Source: Aliirhizobium wenxiniae (lineage in GTDB: Bacteria > Pseudomonadota > Alphaproteobacteria > Rhizobiales > Rhizobiaceae). From it: 64,000 nt of DNA. Made by a program: the position numbers and the translations under genes. This document shows, in pieces, positions 45,580-54,069 of the stretch. The notes under the pieces were generated by a model. It had not been told where the DNA came from, did not search any database, and saw only the letters and a list, made by a program, of their open reading frames with translations. Location: positions 118,902-182,901 of the forward strand of contig NZ_JAEUAN010000012.1 of NCBI RefSeq assembly GCF_019511445.1, written 5' to 3'. Position 1 is the first letter of the stretch. Each line of letters opens with the position of its first letter.

Positions 45580-45595
45580 GTTGGCAGCTGCCAAC
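45580..45595. promoter_or_regulatory. parS partition site for RepB
   Basis: Perfect 16-bp palindrome GTTGGCAGCTGCCAAC, matching the GTTNNCNGCNGNNAAC shape of repABC centromeres. It lies 3 bp from the repC stop codon, a known location for parS in this plasmid class. Only one perfect copy was seen in the window. Confidence 0.85.
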
Positions 45596-45597
45596 TG

Positions 45598-46812
45598 TTA
45601 TCCGGCGATGAAATGCCCGAGACCGTTCGCCCGTAACGCAGCCATTACCATCGGTCCAGGAGAAAACTCGCCAATTTCAGTCCTTCGTGTCAGATCGCGG
45701 AGGTAGGCGCCCGGAGAATTGATAAACGCGGCCCGCTCCAGAATACACGACAAAACAACGGCAGCGTTCTCTGGCCCCAAGGCCTCGCAAGCATCTTGGT
45801 AAGCGGGGGGACTGATACCAAGCATAGACCGGACCGTGACTGCGGCCGTCATCAAGTCGCGCCAGCTCGAAACAACTCCGCCGGGCGCGTAATCGATCAC
45901 TGTCGGGCATGCCTTCAGCACGACACCCAAAGAAAAGACTTTCATCGGCTCGCTCTTGCGGGTGTTGTTTTGACGCAGCATTGCCCCCTGCTCTTTTCGA
46001 GAGCTTGGTTCAAGTTCATATGTGGATTCGGTATTTGAATTCTGTATGTGCTGCTCTATTTGAGCGCCATTGCCGCTCTTATTTTCAGTTTCTTTATGAA
46101 TTTCCAACCGGTTGACGACTTCTTCGTGAAGCATTCGGATTTCATCGAGAAGCGGAGCGGTGGTGGCGAGCGTCTGGATGCGCGGAATTCGAGAGACGAT
46201 CTCGACGTAGATAGCCTCAATTGCAAACCAGTCGCCTGGAGCACCCTCCTTCATTGCTGCCGTGATCAGTTTGCGCACATCACGCCGGTAAAGGCTGAGG
46301 CTCTCTTTGGCCTTGCGCAACGCGGCACGATCGGCCGCAACTTTCTGCGCCATCAACGCCAGTTCTTCAGAACGGGCCAAGAGCGGCGCCAGGTCGAATC
46401 CGAATGCAGTCTCGATCTCGCCGTCGTGGTCCTTGCGGGCGTACCGCTTGCCATTGGGGCTATCCTTACGCACGATCAAACCGGCTTCGACGAGAACCGC
46501 AAGGTGGCGCCTCAACGCCGCGCCCGACATGCCGTGTGCCCGTAGCGCGAGCTGGGCGTTCGAGGGAAAGACGATCAGGCTGTCATCCTGACACAGATCA
46601 TTATTCGGATGGAAGGTCAGCAATGCGTCGAGCACGGCAACGCTGTTGGAATGAATTCCAAGGACTGCCATGGCAGCTGCGACGTCGCGGAAAACCTTCC
46701 ATTTGTCAGCCGTCTTGCCTGGCGCGATTTCGGCGGTAGCCGCTTGGCGCCGAACGAGCGCAAGCGTCATCGGCCGCCGCCCGAATGGCGTCGTCACACT
46801 TCCAGTCTGCAT
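45598..46812 (-). CDS. repC: replication initiator RepC
   Basis: 404 residues, standard for RepC. N-terminal DNA-binding part (VLDALLTFHPNNDLCQDDSL, IVFPSNAQLALRAHGMSGAA, RHLAVLVEAGLIVRKDSPNG) and C-terminal part (CPTVIDYAPGGVVSSWRDLM ... AVVLSCILERA). RepC initiates replication at an origin usually inside its own gene. Last gene of repABC; its expression should be restrained by the antisense RNA in the repB-repC gap. Confidence 0.95.
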   Translation of the reverse strand: MQTGSVTTPFGRRPMTLALVRRQAATAEIAPGKTADKWKVFRDVAAAMAVLGIHSNSVAVLDALLTFHPNNDLCQDDSLIVFPSNAQLALRAHGMSGAALRRHLAVLVEAGLIVRKDSPNGKRYARKDHDGEIETAFGFDLAPLLARSEELALMAQKVAADRAALRKAKESLSLYRRDVRKLITAAMKEGAPGDWFAIEAIYVEIVSRIPRIQTLATTAPLLDEIRMLHEEVVNRLEIHKETENKSGNGAQIEQHIQNSNTESTYELEPSSRKEQGAMLRQNNTRKSEPMKVFSLGVVLKACPTVIDYAPGGVVSSWRDLMTAAVTVRSMLGISPPAYQDACEALGPENAAVVLSCILERAAFINSPGAYLRDLTRRTEIGEFSPGPMVMAALRANGLGHFIAG

Positions 46813-46871
46813 CGTCTCTCACCTTTCAGAAGGCAAAAGAAATCTGCTCACCAAAACGATGCCAAAGACTC

Positions 46872-46900
46872 TTGACGAGGATTCGTGGAAATGCGATTCT
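46872..46900 (+). promoter_or_regulatory. promoter of the antisense RNA
   Basis: TTGACG at 46872-46877, a 17-bp spacer, and GATTCT at 46895-46900. Placed opposite to repC transcription at the expected spot of the incA promoter. Confidence 0.6.
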
Positions 46901-46906
46901 GTGTTT

Positions 46907-46960
46907 CTCACGACTACAGAAATGGGTTCCACGGTGGCGACGCTGTTGGGGCCTTTTTCT
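46907..46960 (+). ncRNA. incA: incA-type antisense RNA (ctRNA) of repABC
   Basis: In repABC plasmids a ~50-60 nt RNA on the strand opposite repB-repC limits RepC synthesis and causes incompatibility. Here a sigma70-like promoter is followed, about 50 nt on, by a terminator: stem GGTTCCA (46925-46931) / TGGGGCC (46947-46953) and then TTTTTCTTTT. Size, strand and position fit. The exact 5' end is inferred. Confidence 0.7.
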
Positions 46961-46963
46961 TTT
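46925..46963 (+). terminator. terminator of the antisense RNA
   Basis: Seven-pair stem with two G-U pairs, 15-nt loop that can pair partly inside, and a run of T broken once by C. Confidence 0.7.
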
Positions 46964-46969
46964 CCCGGC

Positions 46970-47986
46970 TTACTCTCCGTTGTTCTGTTGATCGTCAGCC
47001 AAATGCTCTTCGAAAAGCTTTGGCAATTTCTCTAAAATGAATGCAGCGAATGCCGGCGACAGCTTCTTGTCGACCGTGATTTCGAGCTTTGACTTGCTGT
47101 TCCTGATTTCGGCCAACCGGACACCCGATGGCGAGGCGAGAATACCTGGCGCGCCTTTCGCAGCGCGACGAGGCTTCAGGTGCGTGACGACCGCCTTGAA
47201 GCGATCTTCCGAACCGAGATGCTGGACAACTTCGGACCATGCGTAGCTTACGGCATCCTGCGGGGCAGGGGCCTTTTCCATGAGCTCTGCGAGTTCAAGC
47301 CAACGGGGACGCCCAACACCGGGAGCAGGGCCAACTGCATCGATCAGCTCGGGCGGCAGGGCATCGACAATCGCCAGCATCTTCGACAAGTCAGCCTTGT
47401 CGACAGAAAGGGAGGCGATAATGACATCTCGCGAAAATCTCGTTCTCAGCTGTGCCGCAAAGCGCGCTTTTTCGATAAAAGTCAGATCTTGCCGTTCGTT
47501 GTTTTCCTGACCTTGAGCGACCACCAGCTCTTCATCGGTCAGTTCACGGACGACGGCTTTGACGCGAAGGCCAATCTCTTTGACTGCGCGTAAACGACGA
47601 TGGCCAAAAACGGTCTGATATCGCCCACTCTGATCGGGATGGGGACGCACCATGATCGGCACTTGTTGACCATGCTCTCGAACTGACGCGATCAGTCCAT
47701 CAATATTGCCTTCCATCCTGTCCTGGACGAATGAAGGGTCTATCTCACTGGTGTCAAGTTCGACGACCGCCTGTCCCTTTGCCAGTTGTCGCTCAATTTC
47801 CTCGGCGCGCTCGAAGCGCGCTTTACCCTCGGCGAGGGCGGTACCGACCTGATGCGTCAACCGAGACGCAGCAGGAGGTGCCTCGGCGTTAAGCATAGGC
47901 AGTACCTTGGCTCGGATCGGCCGTGCCTGCGACGGTTCGGACGAGGACTTCGGTTGGGGAACGCGAAGGATGTCTTTCCTGCTCAT
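46970..47986 (-). CDS. repB: partition protein RepB
   Basis: 338 residues. ParB-family core: VRPHPDQSGRYQTVFGHRRL, then VVAQGQENNERQDLTFIEKA and the HTH around IIASLSVDKADLSKMLAIVD. It should bind the palindrome at 45580 and work with RepA. Overlaps repA by ATGA, as usual in repABC. Confidence 0.95.
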   Translation of the reverse strand: MSRKDILRVPQPKSSSEPSQARPIRAKVLPMLNAEAPPAASRLTHQVGTALAEGKARFERAEEIERQLAKGQAVVELDTSEIDPSFVQDRMEGNIDGLIASVREHGQQVPIMVRPHPDQSGRYQTVFGHRRLRAVKEIGLRVKAVVRELTDEELVVAQGQENNERQDLTFIEKARFAAQLRTRFSRDVIIASLSVDKADLSKMLAIVDALPPELIDAVGPAPGVGRPRWLELAELMEKAPAPQDAVSYAWSEVVQHLGSEDRFKAVVTHLKPRRAAKGAPGILASPSGVRLAEIRNSKSKLEITVDKKLSPAFAAFILEKLPKLFEEHLADDQQNNGE

Positions 47987-49191
47987 GCGGCTCTACCCCA
48001 TGCTTTTTTGATTAGGGTTTCGATCTCGTCATTGACGTTGTTCATGGATTCCAAGGCTCGATCGTAGGTGGACCGCGTGAATTGTCCCCGTTCCACTTCG
48101 TAAAGCGTCTGATTGGTCAGACCGGCATCGGAGACGGCAGTCGTCTTCAGCATGGGGAAGTTCAAGACATTCTCGCCGAAGATCGCTCGCAGATACCCAA
48201 CCATCTGATTTTGTGGCCCGTCACTCGGTTCAAAACGGGTGACCAGATAGCGCATCCAGTTGTAGGTGAAGTCAGCGCCGGCAGCTTTTATCTCTCTGAG
48301 GAGATCCGCCATCATAGCCAGGAACTGGTTCATCGACATCACGTCCAGCATCTGTGGATGAACGGTGATAAGCACTGAGGTGGCTGCGGTGAGCGCAGAG
48401 AGGGTCAAATAGCCGAGTTGCGGCGGGCAATCGATGACCACCACATCATAGGCATGCGCGACTTGTCCCAAGACCTCGCCAATCCTGCTAAAAAACATCG
48501 TGTCGCCGGGCTTACGTTTCATCAGCGCCGCCGGCGTCTCATGTTCGAATTCCATCAGTTCGAGGTTTCCGGGCACAAGATGCAGGTCAGGGATATAGGT
48601 CCCTGTGATGATCTCACCCATCGGCCGCGGATCAGCGTAGCGGATTGCGCCATAGAGACTCTCTCCGGCACCAAGCGTTTCGGGCTGCAAGCCGAATAGA
48701 GTGGAGAGGCTGGCCTGCGGATCGAGGTCTATGGCGAGGACGCGGTAGCCTCGAAGTGCAAGATACTGTGCCAGATGAGCTGCGGTGGTTGTCTTTCCAG
48801 AGCCGCCCTTGAAGTTCATGACTGAGATAACTTGAAGCTGATCGCCGTCTCTGCGGTGCGGCAGATAGCGCCGCGATCCCCGGCCAACCTCGTCGAGGTG
48901 TCTGCGGATAAGGGCGATGTCCTCCACGCTGTAGGAACGACGGCCGCCAAGGCCTGTGGCTACCTGCAACCCTTCAACTTCATTTGAGAGGCGCCGGAGA
49001 TACACTTCCTTCACTCCGAGCAGCTTCGCCGTTTCCGACGGCTGAAATCTCCGAATGCCTTTCATCGCGTCCGGCGGGAAAGTCGCTAGATGATGGTCCT
49101 GAAGCTGTTCCGAGAGGGCATGCGAATGTCGTGTGATGATACCCATCAGGTCTTCATCAACAGGGGCGATTTGGGTCGCGATCTTCGCCAT
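47983..49191 (-). CDS. repA: partition ATPase RepA
   Basis: 402 residues. N-terminal HTH (AKLLGVKEVYLRRLSNEVEG), Walker A FKGGSGKTTTAAHLAQYLA near residue 120-138, and the A'/B motifs (VLAIDLDPQASL; VVVIDCPPQLGYL). RepA segregates the plasmid and represses the operon. First gene of repABC on the minus strand; the Shine-Dalgarno is weak. Confidence 0.95.
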   Translation of the reverse strand: MAKIATQIAPVDEDLMGIITRHSHALSEQLQDHHLATFPPDAMKGIRRFQPSETAKLLGVKEVYLRRLSNEVEGLQVATGLGGRRSYSVEDIALIRRHLDEVGRGSRRYLPHRRDGDQLQVISVMNFKGGSGKTTTAAHLAQYLALRGYRVLAIDLDPQASLSTLFGLQPETLGAGESLYGAIRYADPRPMGEIITGTYIPDLHLVPGNLELMEFEHETPAALMKRKPGDTMFFSRIGEVLGQVAHAYDVVVIDCPPQLGYLTLSALTAATSVLITVHPQMLDVMSMNQFLAMMADLLREIKAAGADFTYNWMRYLVTRFEPSDGPQNQMVGYLRAIFGENVLNFPMLKTTAVSDAGLTNQTLYEVERGQFTRSTYDRALESMNNVNDEIETLIKKAWGRAA

Positions 49192-49695
49192 GTTAAAACC
49201 ATCATCTGAAATTAGCGCTTATGTGCGAAAAGTCTGGTGACTTCCGCTACTGAGAATAAGCACCGATTTTGATATGGCGGCAAGCTATTTAGGGTTAATG
49301 AAAGATTAACAACGAGTTGATCCGTTAAGGTATTCCGTCGCCAGATGGCTCAAAACATTGACGTTTCAGGCGATTGCAGAGCTTCTCGATGGAAGCCAAC
49401 TCATCACAAAAAAAGAGTCGACAACTTCGCTGGCGGACGTGCCGCGCGCTTGGCGAGCCTGAGAAGATCATTTTCTTGCGAATCGAGGGGCAGTGAGTCG
49501 CATAGCGATATGGGAGAGGTTTTCGACTCCGCGATCAACACCTTGCATTGATGCCCATGCTGATTTCGGTCCGGCAAATCGGCGTCTTCCCAGGCGGACC
49601 ACACCGAGAGGCTATTCGACGAAGGTGACCATCGACTTATAGCATTTATCAGGACAAAACTGCGACGATGACCGTATCTCATCCGAGGATAAGCA
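49192..49695. other. 504-bp region upstream of repA
   Basis: Control region of repABC; no gene supported. AT-rich near repA, with an inverted repeat at 49294. Confidence 0.4.
49294..49310. promoter_or_regulatory. inverted repeat upstream of repA, candidate RepA operator
   Basis: GTTAAT-N5-ATTAAC, perfect 6-bp arms, 103 bp before the repA start. RepA/RepB autorepress repABC at palindromes near the promoter, so this is a candidate site. Confidence 0.5.
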
Positions 49696-50001
49696 ATGAG
49701 CATGCTTGTTGTGTATGTCGCGCGATTGGTGCCGCTCTGGAAGGAGCGTTACGACGTCGTTGACGCCATAATGGAAGCGCGACGAGAGGAAAGAACGCTC
49801 TCAGTTGATCGATTGGTCGAGGAGCGGACAAAGATCGACTCGGATATCAATGTCCTCGGGGTGAAGGAACGTGGATTTGATCCCAAAGCTGTAGAAATTG
49901 TCGGTCGTGAGACCATGGAGACTCCTAAGCAACGCGAAAAGCGTGTGCGCTTCAATCTCGTCCTTGATCTCTATCGAAAAGACTTGGCAGAGAACGCCTG
50001 A
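49696..50001 (+). CDS. small helical protein, unknown
   Basis: 101 residues: short hydrophobic start, then a charged helical body (DRLVEERTKIDSDINVLGVK, ETPKQREKRVRFNLVLDLYR). GAGGATAAGCA before the ATG gives weak start support. Lies alone between repABC and vapBC. No family recognised. Confidence 0.45.
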   Translation: MSMLVVYVARLVPLWKERYDVVDAIMEARREERTLSVDRLVEERTKIDSDINVLGVKERGFDPKAVEIVGRETMETPKQREKRVRFNLVLDLYRKDLAENA

Positions 50002-50159
50002 ATCGGAGCAAGGCGCTCCAAGCCTGAAACTTTTCCTCTTGCGAGGCCCGGCTTGGTTGACGCGACCGGGATGCCTGGGTCCACCGTGACCGCATAGGGC
50101 CTTGGCACCTCTTTCATCACGCCGGTGAAAACTGTCGAACTTGAAAACGCACGCGCAAA

Positions 50160-50187
50160 GTAATACTTTCGAGATCGCAGGTATTAC
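50160..50187. promoter_or_regulatory. vapBC operator
   Basis: Inverted repeat GTAATAC-N14-GTATTAC ending 9 bp before the antitoxin ATG. VapB-VapC complexes commonly bind such a palindrome to autoregulate. Confidence 0.65.
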
Positions 50188-50196
50188 GAGGTGCAG

Positions 50197-50430
50197 ATGA
50201 CGACGACAGTGACAGCGAAAGGCCAGGTTACGATCCCGAAAGCTGTTCGGGAACTGCTGGATCTCGTCCCGGGAAGTGAAGTCGATTTCCATCGTGCTGC
50301 GGACGGTAGTGTCGTGCTGGTGCGTGCTGACAAGAAAGTGACGGCAAGCCGCTTCCAGCGTTTGCGCGGTCACGCGGGAAACGGCCTCGATACCGACGCG
50401 ATCATGGCCCTTACACGCGGTGAGACGTGA
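50197..50430 (+). CDS. vapB: AbrB-type antitoxin VapB
   Basis: 77 residues. SpoVT/AbrB swapped-hairpin domain: TVTAKGQVTIPKAVRELLDL, VPGSEVDFHRAADGSVVLVR. GAGG 5 nt before the ATG at 50197. The C-terminal part should wrap VapC. Overlaps vapC by 4 nt (GTGA). Confidence 0.9.
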   Translation: MTTTVTAKGQVTIPKAVRELLDLVPGSEVDFHRAADGSVVLVRADKKVTASRFQRLRGHAGNGLDTDAIMALTRGET

Positions 50431-50831
50431 CTCTCATCGACACAAATGTTCTGCTGGATGTGGTGACGAACGATCAGACCTGGGCTGACTGGTCAATCGA
50501 ACGTCTCGAAACGGCGAGCATTGCTGGCCCGCTGTTGATCAATGATGTCATCTACGCCGAGTTAGCAGTGCGCTATGAGCGCATTGAAGATCTGGATGCA
50601 TTTGTCGAAGAAGCCGGGTTAGTCATCTCAGCCTTACCAAAGGCCGCTCTTTTTTTGGCAGGGAAGGTATTCACCCGATATAGGCGAGCAGGTGGTTCTC
50701 GCACGGGCGTATTGCCTGATTTCTTCATAGGCGCGCATGCCGCGGTGCATCAGCTCCCGGTATTGACGCGAGACGTCGCCCGCTACCGCACGTATTTTCC
50801 AACCGTCGAGTTGATTTCACCCGCTCAATAA
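50427..50831 (+). CDS. vapC: PIN-domain toxin VapC
   Basis: 134 residues. PIN ribonuclease acidic residues visible: D5 (LIDTNVLLD), E45 (YAELA), D98 (LPDFFIGAHA) and D116 (LTRDVARY). GTG start overlapping the antitoxin stop. The toxin should cleave RNA (often initiator tRNA) when VapB is lost, stabilising the plasmid. Confidence 0.9.
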   Translation: MTLIDTNVLLDVVTNDQTWADWSIERLETASIAGPLLINDVIYAELAVRYERIEDLDAFVEEAGLVISALPKAALFLAGKVFTRYRRAGGSRTGVLPDFFIGAHAAVHQLPVLTRDVARYRTYFPTVELISPAQ

Positions 50832-51311
50832 CTTGGACAGAAGCAGGTGCCCATGTGCAGTGGAGACCGATCGGGCGAATACTCCATTGACCTGGGGAGG
50901 GGGCCAGCAAGTGGAAGCCGCCAGGCTCGGAGATCGCAGCCATGTTCTCAATGGTAGTCTTCGTAATTAGGGCCCCGCCATGGGTGGCGGGTCATAGCTT
51001 GTTGGATCCTCACTGTCACTGGTGGCGAGCGGAACAGGTGGTTCCATGAGCATCTCATGTGCTACCTGATGAAGAAGCTTGCGCACGTCCTCATTACCGA
51101 TCGTCCTGTCAACAAACCGGTCATCAAAGGCTGCGATCAAAAGCGTTCGCTTGATAATCGCTTTTCGCAGAGTCTGTCATTGACGGCTCCTTCCTGTCTA
51201 GCAGGCAAGAGCACATAGTAACCCTCAGCCGTCACCGCCCACGAATTCGTATGGTGACGATTATTCAAGCATACGCTTATGAGAGCGAGAGTCGATGAGA
51301 GGGCAAGAAGG

Positions 51312-51325
51312 GTACGATATCGTAC
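51312..51325. repeat. GTACG palindrome, copy 1
   Basis: GTACGATATCGTAC, perfect 14-bp palindrome. Same core as the copies at 51450, 51691 and 62526. Confidence 0.7.
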
Positions 51326-51449
51326 AAAGATCAAGCAGGGTGGAGATCGCTGTAAAGCCGGAGCACAATCCCCACCAAAGTCGGAAGTCCCTACCTCGCG
51401 ACAACAGGATATGAGCACGATCCCAATTAGTCGGGAAGATATCAAATTG

Positions 51450-51471
51450 GCCCGTACGATATCGTACGGGC
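51450..51471. repeat. GTACG palindrome, copy 2 (22-bp perfect)
   Basis: The 14-bp core GTACGATATCGTAC is extended to 22 perfect palindromic bases. Followed at once by a 9-bp inverted repeat GGCGACTGT (51475) / ACAGTCGCC (51500). Confidence 0.75.
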
Positions 51472-51585
51472 GAAGGCGACTGTCCATCATCAAGAAAGAA
51501 CAGTCGCCAGTTTGGAAGCCTACGGGGGTAATCGCTTCCGCATCGTTCTTTAGAACAATTCTACGCCGCAATTAAGGCGATAGAT

Positions 51586-51629
51586 GGTGGAGGTGAACGA
51601 CCTACCCCTAAGAAGCTCAAACCTCCACC
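51586..51629. repeat. inverted repeat GGTGGAGGT / ACCTCCACC
   Basis: Perfect 9-bp arms at 51586-51594 and 51621-51629. The same word recurs in a second pair at 51711-51725 and 51751-51762 with a 3-bp bulge. Confidence 0.65.
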
Positions 51630-51690
51630 TGTCGAGCGTCTTCCCTCACTCGACCTGGGCGAAGTAGCGCTTCAGCGTCAGACAGCAACT

Positions 51691-51704
51691 GTACGAAACC
51701 GTAC
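51691..51704. repeat. GTACG palindrome, copy 3
   Basis: GTACGAAACCGTAC; identical 14-mer to the copy at 62526, more than 10 kb away. Confidence 0.65.
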
Positions 51705-52070
51705 TGAGAAGAGTGGTGGAGGTTACTGCTACTGCCCTACAAAACAGGAATAACCTCCACTCTAAGCGCCCGCCGTGCGGCGGCGTAGCGGACACGATGA
51801 GTATATGCTCACGCTCTGAAGAATAGAGCAAGCAGTATGGGGATTTGTTGCTAGAGTGCGGCTGTGGAAAAATGACATGGCAGCGATCCGTCCACCTCTA
51901 TAGCCCGGACATCAATGTGGCGGGCAAGTCGATGCAGGATGTTTTTGCTAGTAAGGAGGCGCGGTCCTTGTTCGCTGCACTGGCCTTAGTCGGCAGACTT
52001 TTGGGCATCTCGCCAATCAAATGGCGCGTGGGGCATGCCCCCTTGTATCTAAAGGACCGAAACGATATGT

Positions 52071-52099
52071 TGTTGGACAATATCGAAAATCGTCCAACA
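52071..52099. promoter_or_regulatory. operator of the PIN toxin-antitoxin pair
   Basis: TGTTGGAC-N13-GTCCAACA, perfect 8-bp arms, ending 11 bp before the antitoxin ATG. Position suits autoregulation. Confidence 0.65.
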
Positions 52100-52110
52100 T
52101 GGGTTTCAAC

Positions 52111-52422
52111 ATGCCAAGGCAGACCAGTACTCAGCCTCCAGTTCTGAAATCGGCGGATGCCCCACATGGCGTGAGTAGGAGCCGTTTCGATGCTGTTATG
52201 GAGGCCGCAGCCCGTTCCGGACTGCTTGGAGACAAAAGCAAGCGCATTGGTGGCCGCATCAGCCCAGCCCTTCTCGAGCAAGCCAAGAACCATACCGGAA
52301 TAATGACCGACACCGATCTTATCGAATTTGCTCTGGCGACCGTTGCACTCGATGAGAACTTCGGAAGGACTTTCCGTGAGACGCGCGGTACTGTCGATCC
52401 CGATCTAAAACTCGGTTTCTGA
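52111..52422 (+). CDS. antitoxin-like protein of a PIN-domain pair
   Basis: 103 residues from ATG 52111 (52099 possible). Disordered start, then a helical part and a C-terminal ISPALLEQAKNHTGIMTDTD, LIEFALATVALDENFGRTFR typical of CopG/RHH-like antitoxins. No Shine-Dalgarno; the operator half-site runs almost to the start, so the mRNA may be leaderless. Followed at 1 bp by the PIN-domain gene. Confidence 0.7.
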   Translation: MPRQTSTQPPVLKSADAPHGVSRSRFDAVMEAAARSGLLGDKSKRIGGRISPALLEQAKNHTGIMTDTDLIEFALATVALDENFGRTFRETRGTVDPDLKLGF

Positions 52423-52423
52423 C

Positions 52424-52990
52424 GTGCCAGATTTTGACTTCGCCGCCTCGGTTCGTTGGGCGCGCTTCGATCCTGGCCGGACACTGGCACGGAGACCGGA
52501 CGAGGAGTTGCCGTTTCTCGGGGACAAAGGTTCTGCGGGCAGGGAGCTTCTCCTCGACACATGCGTTTATATCGACGGCCTGCAGGGCCGGGCGCCTGAC
52601 CGGGTCGCGGACCTTCTGGATATTCGTTTGAGCAATCATTCAAGTATCGCTGTTCAGGAGTTGATGCATACAGTGGACGTCTTGGATCCCAATCATCCGA
52701 GCACTGGCACTGCGGTTGGACAAATACGTCGGGTGATTGAGGCTATGCCGAGCCACCGTATTTTTGTTCCCGACATAGATGTGCTGGGCCGGGCCGCATT
52801 GCTTTCTGGTATGCTTTGCAGATTGCAGGGCTATCAGCGAGATGCGCGATTGAGAGCTTTGCACGACTGCGTGCTGTTCCTTCAGGCGCAGAAACTGGGT
52901 CTCACGATCTTGACGGCAAATGTAAGCGACTTCGATTACCTGCTCCAACTGATACCAGCCGGCCGGGCTCTGTTCTACCGAGCTGTTTGA
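52424..52990 (+). CDS. PIN-domain toxin-like protein
   Basis: 188 residues, longer than VapC. PIN pattern: LLLDTCVYIDGL (D45), AVQEL (E79), ALHDCVLFLQAQKLGLTILT and TANVSDFDYL supplying the later acidic residues. About 40 extra N-terminal residues (ASVRWARFDPGRTLARRPDE) precede the PIN fold. GTG start 1 bp after the antitoxin stop. Probably an RNA-cutting plasmid-addiction toxin. Confidence 0.78.
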   Translation: MPDFDFAASVRWARFDPGRTLARRPDEELPFLGDKGSAGRELLLDTCVYIDGLQGRAPDRVADLLDIRLSNHSSIAVQELMHTVDVLDPNHPSTGTAVGQIRRVIEAMPSHRIFVPDIDVLGRAALLSGMLCRLQGYQRDARLRALHDCVLFLQAQKLGLTILTANVSDFDYLLQLIPAGRALFYRAV

Positions 52991-53151
52991 CATGGCGTCT
53001 GCGTGGAATGGGATTCCGTTTAGGTGCATTCGGTCAGATGCGAGAGGATGACACTAGGAGAATTGGCTGATCGCTATCGCCTGGAGCTGCACGACGTAAC
53101 GGTTGGCTCCCGAAAATGATGGGAGGAAATGTTCCGGTATGCTCTGCGCCC

Positions 53152-54069
53152 TCAATAACGAATGAGGCCAAATCGATGTGCCTCATTCAGCAGGTGACGG
53201 ACAGAAGAGAGCTGCCATTTCCGCCCACCGCGAGCCGGCCGCTCTCCCATCTGATCCAGTTGGGCGGCAATGTCGCGTAGTGACAGACTAGGATCAGCAA
53301 TTGCAATCGACGCGACGACCTTCATCAGGTGATCTTCCGGCGCACGACGCGGCGAGCGCGCGACCAGCTCGGGCTCGGCCAGCTTTTCGCGGACCATACG
53401 ATGCACGGCGCGGCGCAGGCGTTCCACCGTCCAGTCTTGGCCCTGGAAATTGAGGACCCTAACGACGTTGTCCCAGCTATGCTGAGGTCGAAGTTTCCTT
53501 ACCATGGGCAGCCAGGTCTGGGCAGACGATGCTAGCTCATCGAGATATAGCTTTTCTCGTGCTTTCGACACCGCCTTGACCGCCTCTGGGCGCCGTTCTC
53601 GAAGCCCGGGATTGCCTGGCAGCTTGCCACGCGCTTTTGCCGCCTTGATGCCGGCTTTGGTTCGTTCGGCGATCAAAGCCCGTTCGAGCTGCGCGACAGC
53701 TGCGAGCACCTGTAGAGAAAACATCCCCTGCGGGGTGGACGTGTCGATCGGATCGCGGATCGATCGGAAATGAACGCCGCGCTCTTCAAGATCCTCGATT
53801 ACCTGCAACAGATGGCTGATGGAACGGGCGAGGCGATCCAGCCGAACGACGACAAGCACGTCGCCGGCAATCAGGTCTCCGAGTAGTCTAGTCAACACCG
53901 GCCGCGCGCGCGATGCACCTGAGCCGTGCTCCTGAAAAATCCGCTCGCAGCCGGCGGCACGCAACTCGTCCATCTGCGCGTCATGGACCTGATCGTCGCT
54001 CGAGACGCGGGCATAGCCGATAAGACGTTTAGGGGCCGGCGATGGATCGGTAGCTTGCCGTTTTGCCAT
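53152..54069 (-). CDS. serine recombinase (resolvase/invertase family)
   Basis: 305 residues. Catalytic Ser23 in IGYARVSSDDQ, then VVVRLDRLARSISHLLQVIE, and DTSTPQGMFSLQVLAAVAQL with AERTKAGIKAAKARGK. The C-terminal ~120 residues add an extra helical DNA-binding part longer than in simple resolvases. It may resolve plasmid multimers or belong to a lost transposon; no transposase is next to it. Confidence 0.9.
   Translation of the reverse strand: MAKRQATDPSPAPKRLIGYARVSSDDQVHDAQMDELRAAGCERIFQEHGSGASRARPVLTRLLGDLIAGDVLVVVRLDRLARSISHLLQVIEDLEERGVHFRSIRDPIDTSTPQGMFSLQVLAAVAQLERALIAERTKAGIKAAKARGKLPGNPGLRERRPEAVKAVSKAREKLYLDELASSAQTWLPMVRKLRPQHSWDNVVRVLNFQGQDWTVERLRRAVHRMVREKLAEPELVARSPRRAPEDHLMKVVASIAIADPSLSLRDIAAQLDQMGERPARGGRKWQLSSVRHLLNEAHRFGLIRY

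Larger units (their letters stand above)
50832..52070. other. 1.2-kb stretch rich in inverted repeats, no clear gene
   Basis: Frames of 90-145 codons exist on both strands (for example 51137-51571 minus and 51279-51575 plus) but are weak in start signals and cross palindromes. Between 51312 and 51762 there are at least six inverted repeats. I cannot tell whether this is a regulatory hub, a mobile-element remnant or a structured RNA locus. Confidence 0.45.

Noticed and set aside
51137..51571. Minus-strand open frame of 144 codons
   Set aside because: Crosses several perfect palindromes and lacks a start signal; residue use is not convincing.
51872..52147. Plus-strand frame upstream of the PIN pair
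   Set aside because: Contains the operator palindrome and overlaps the antitoxin start; no ribosome site.
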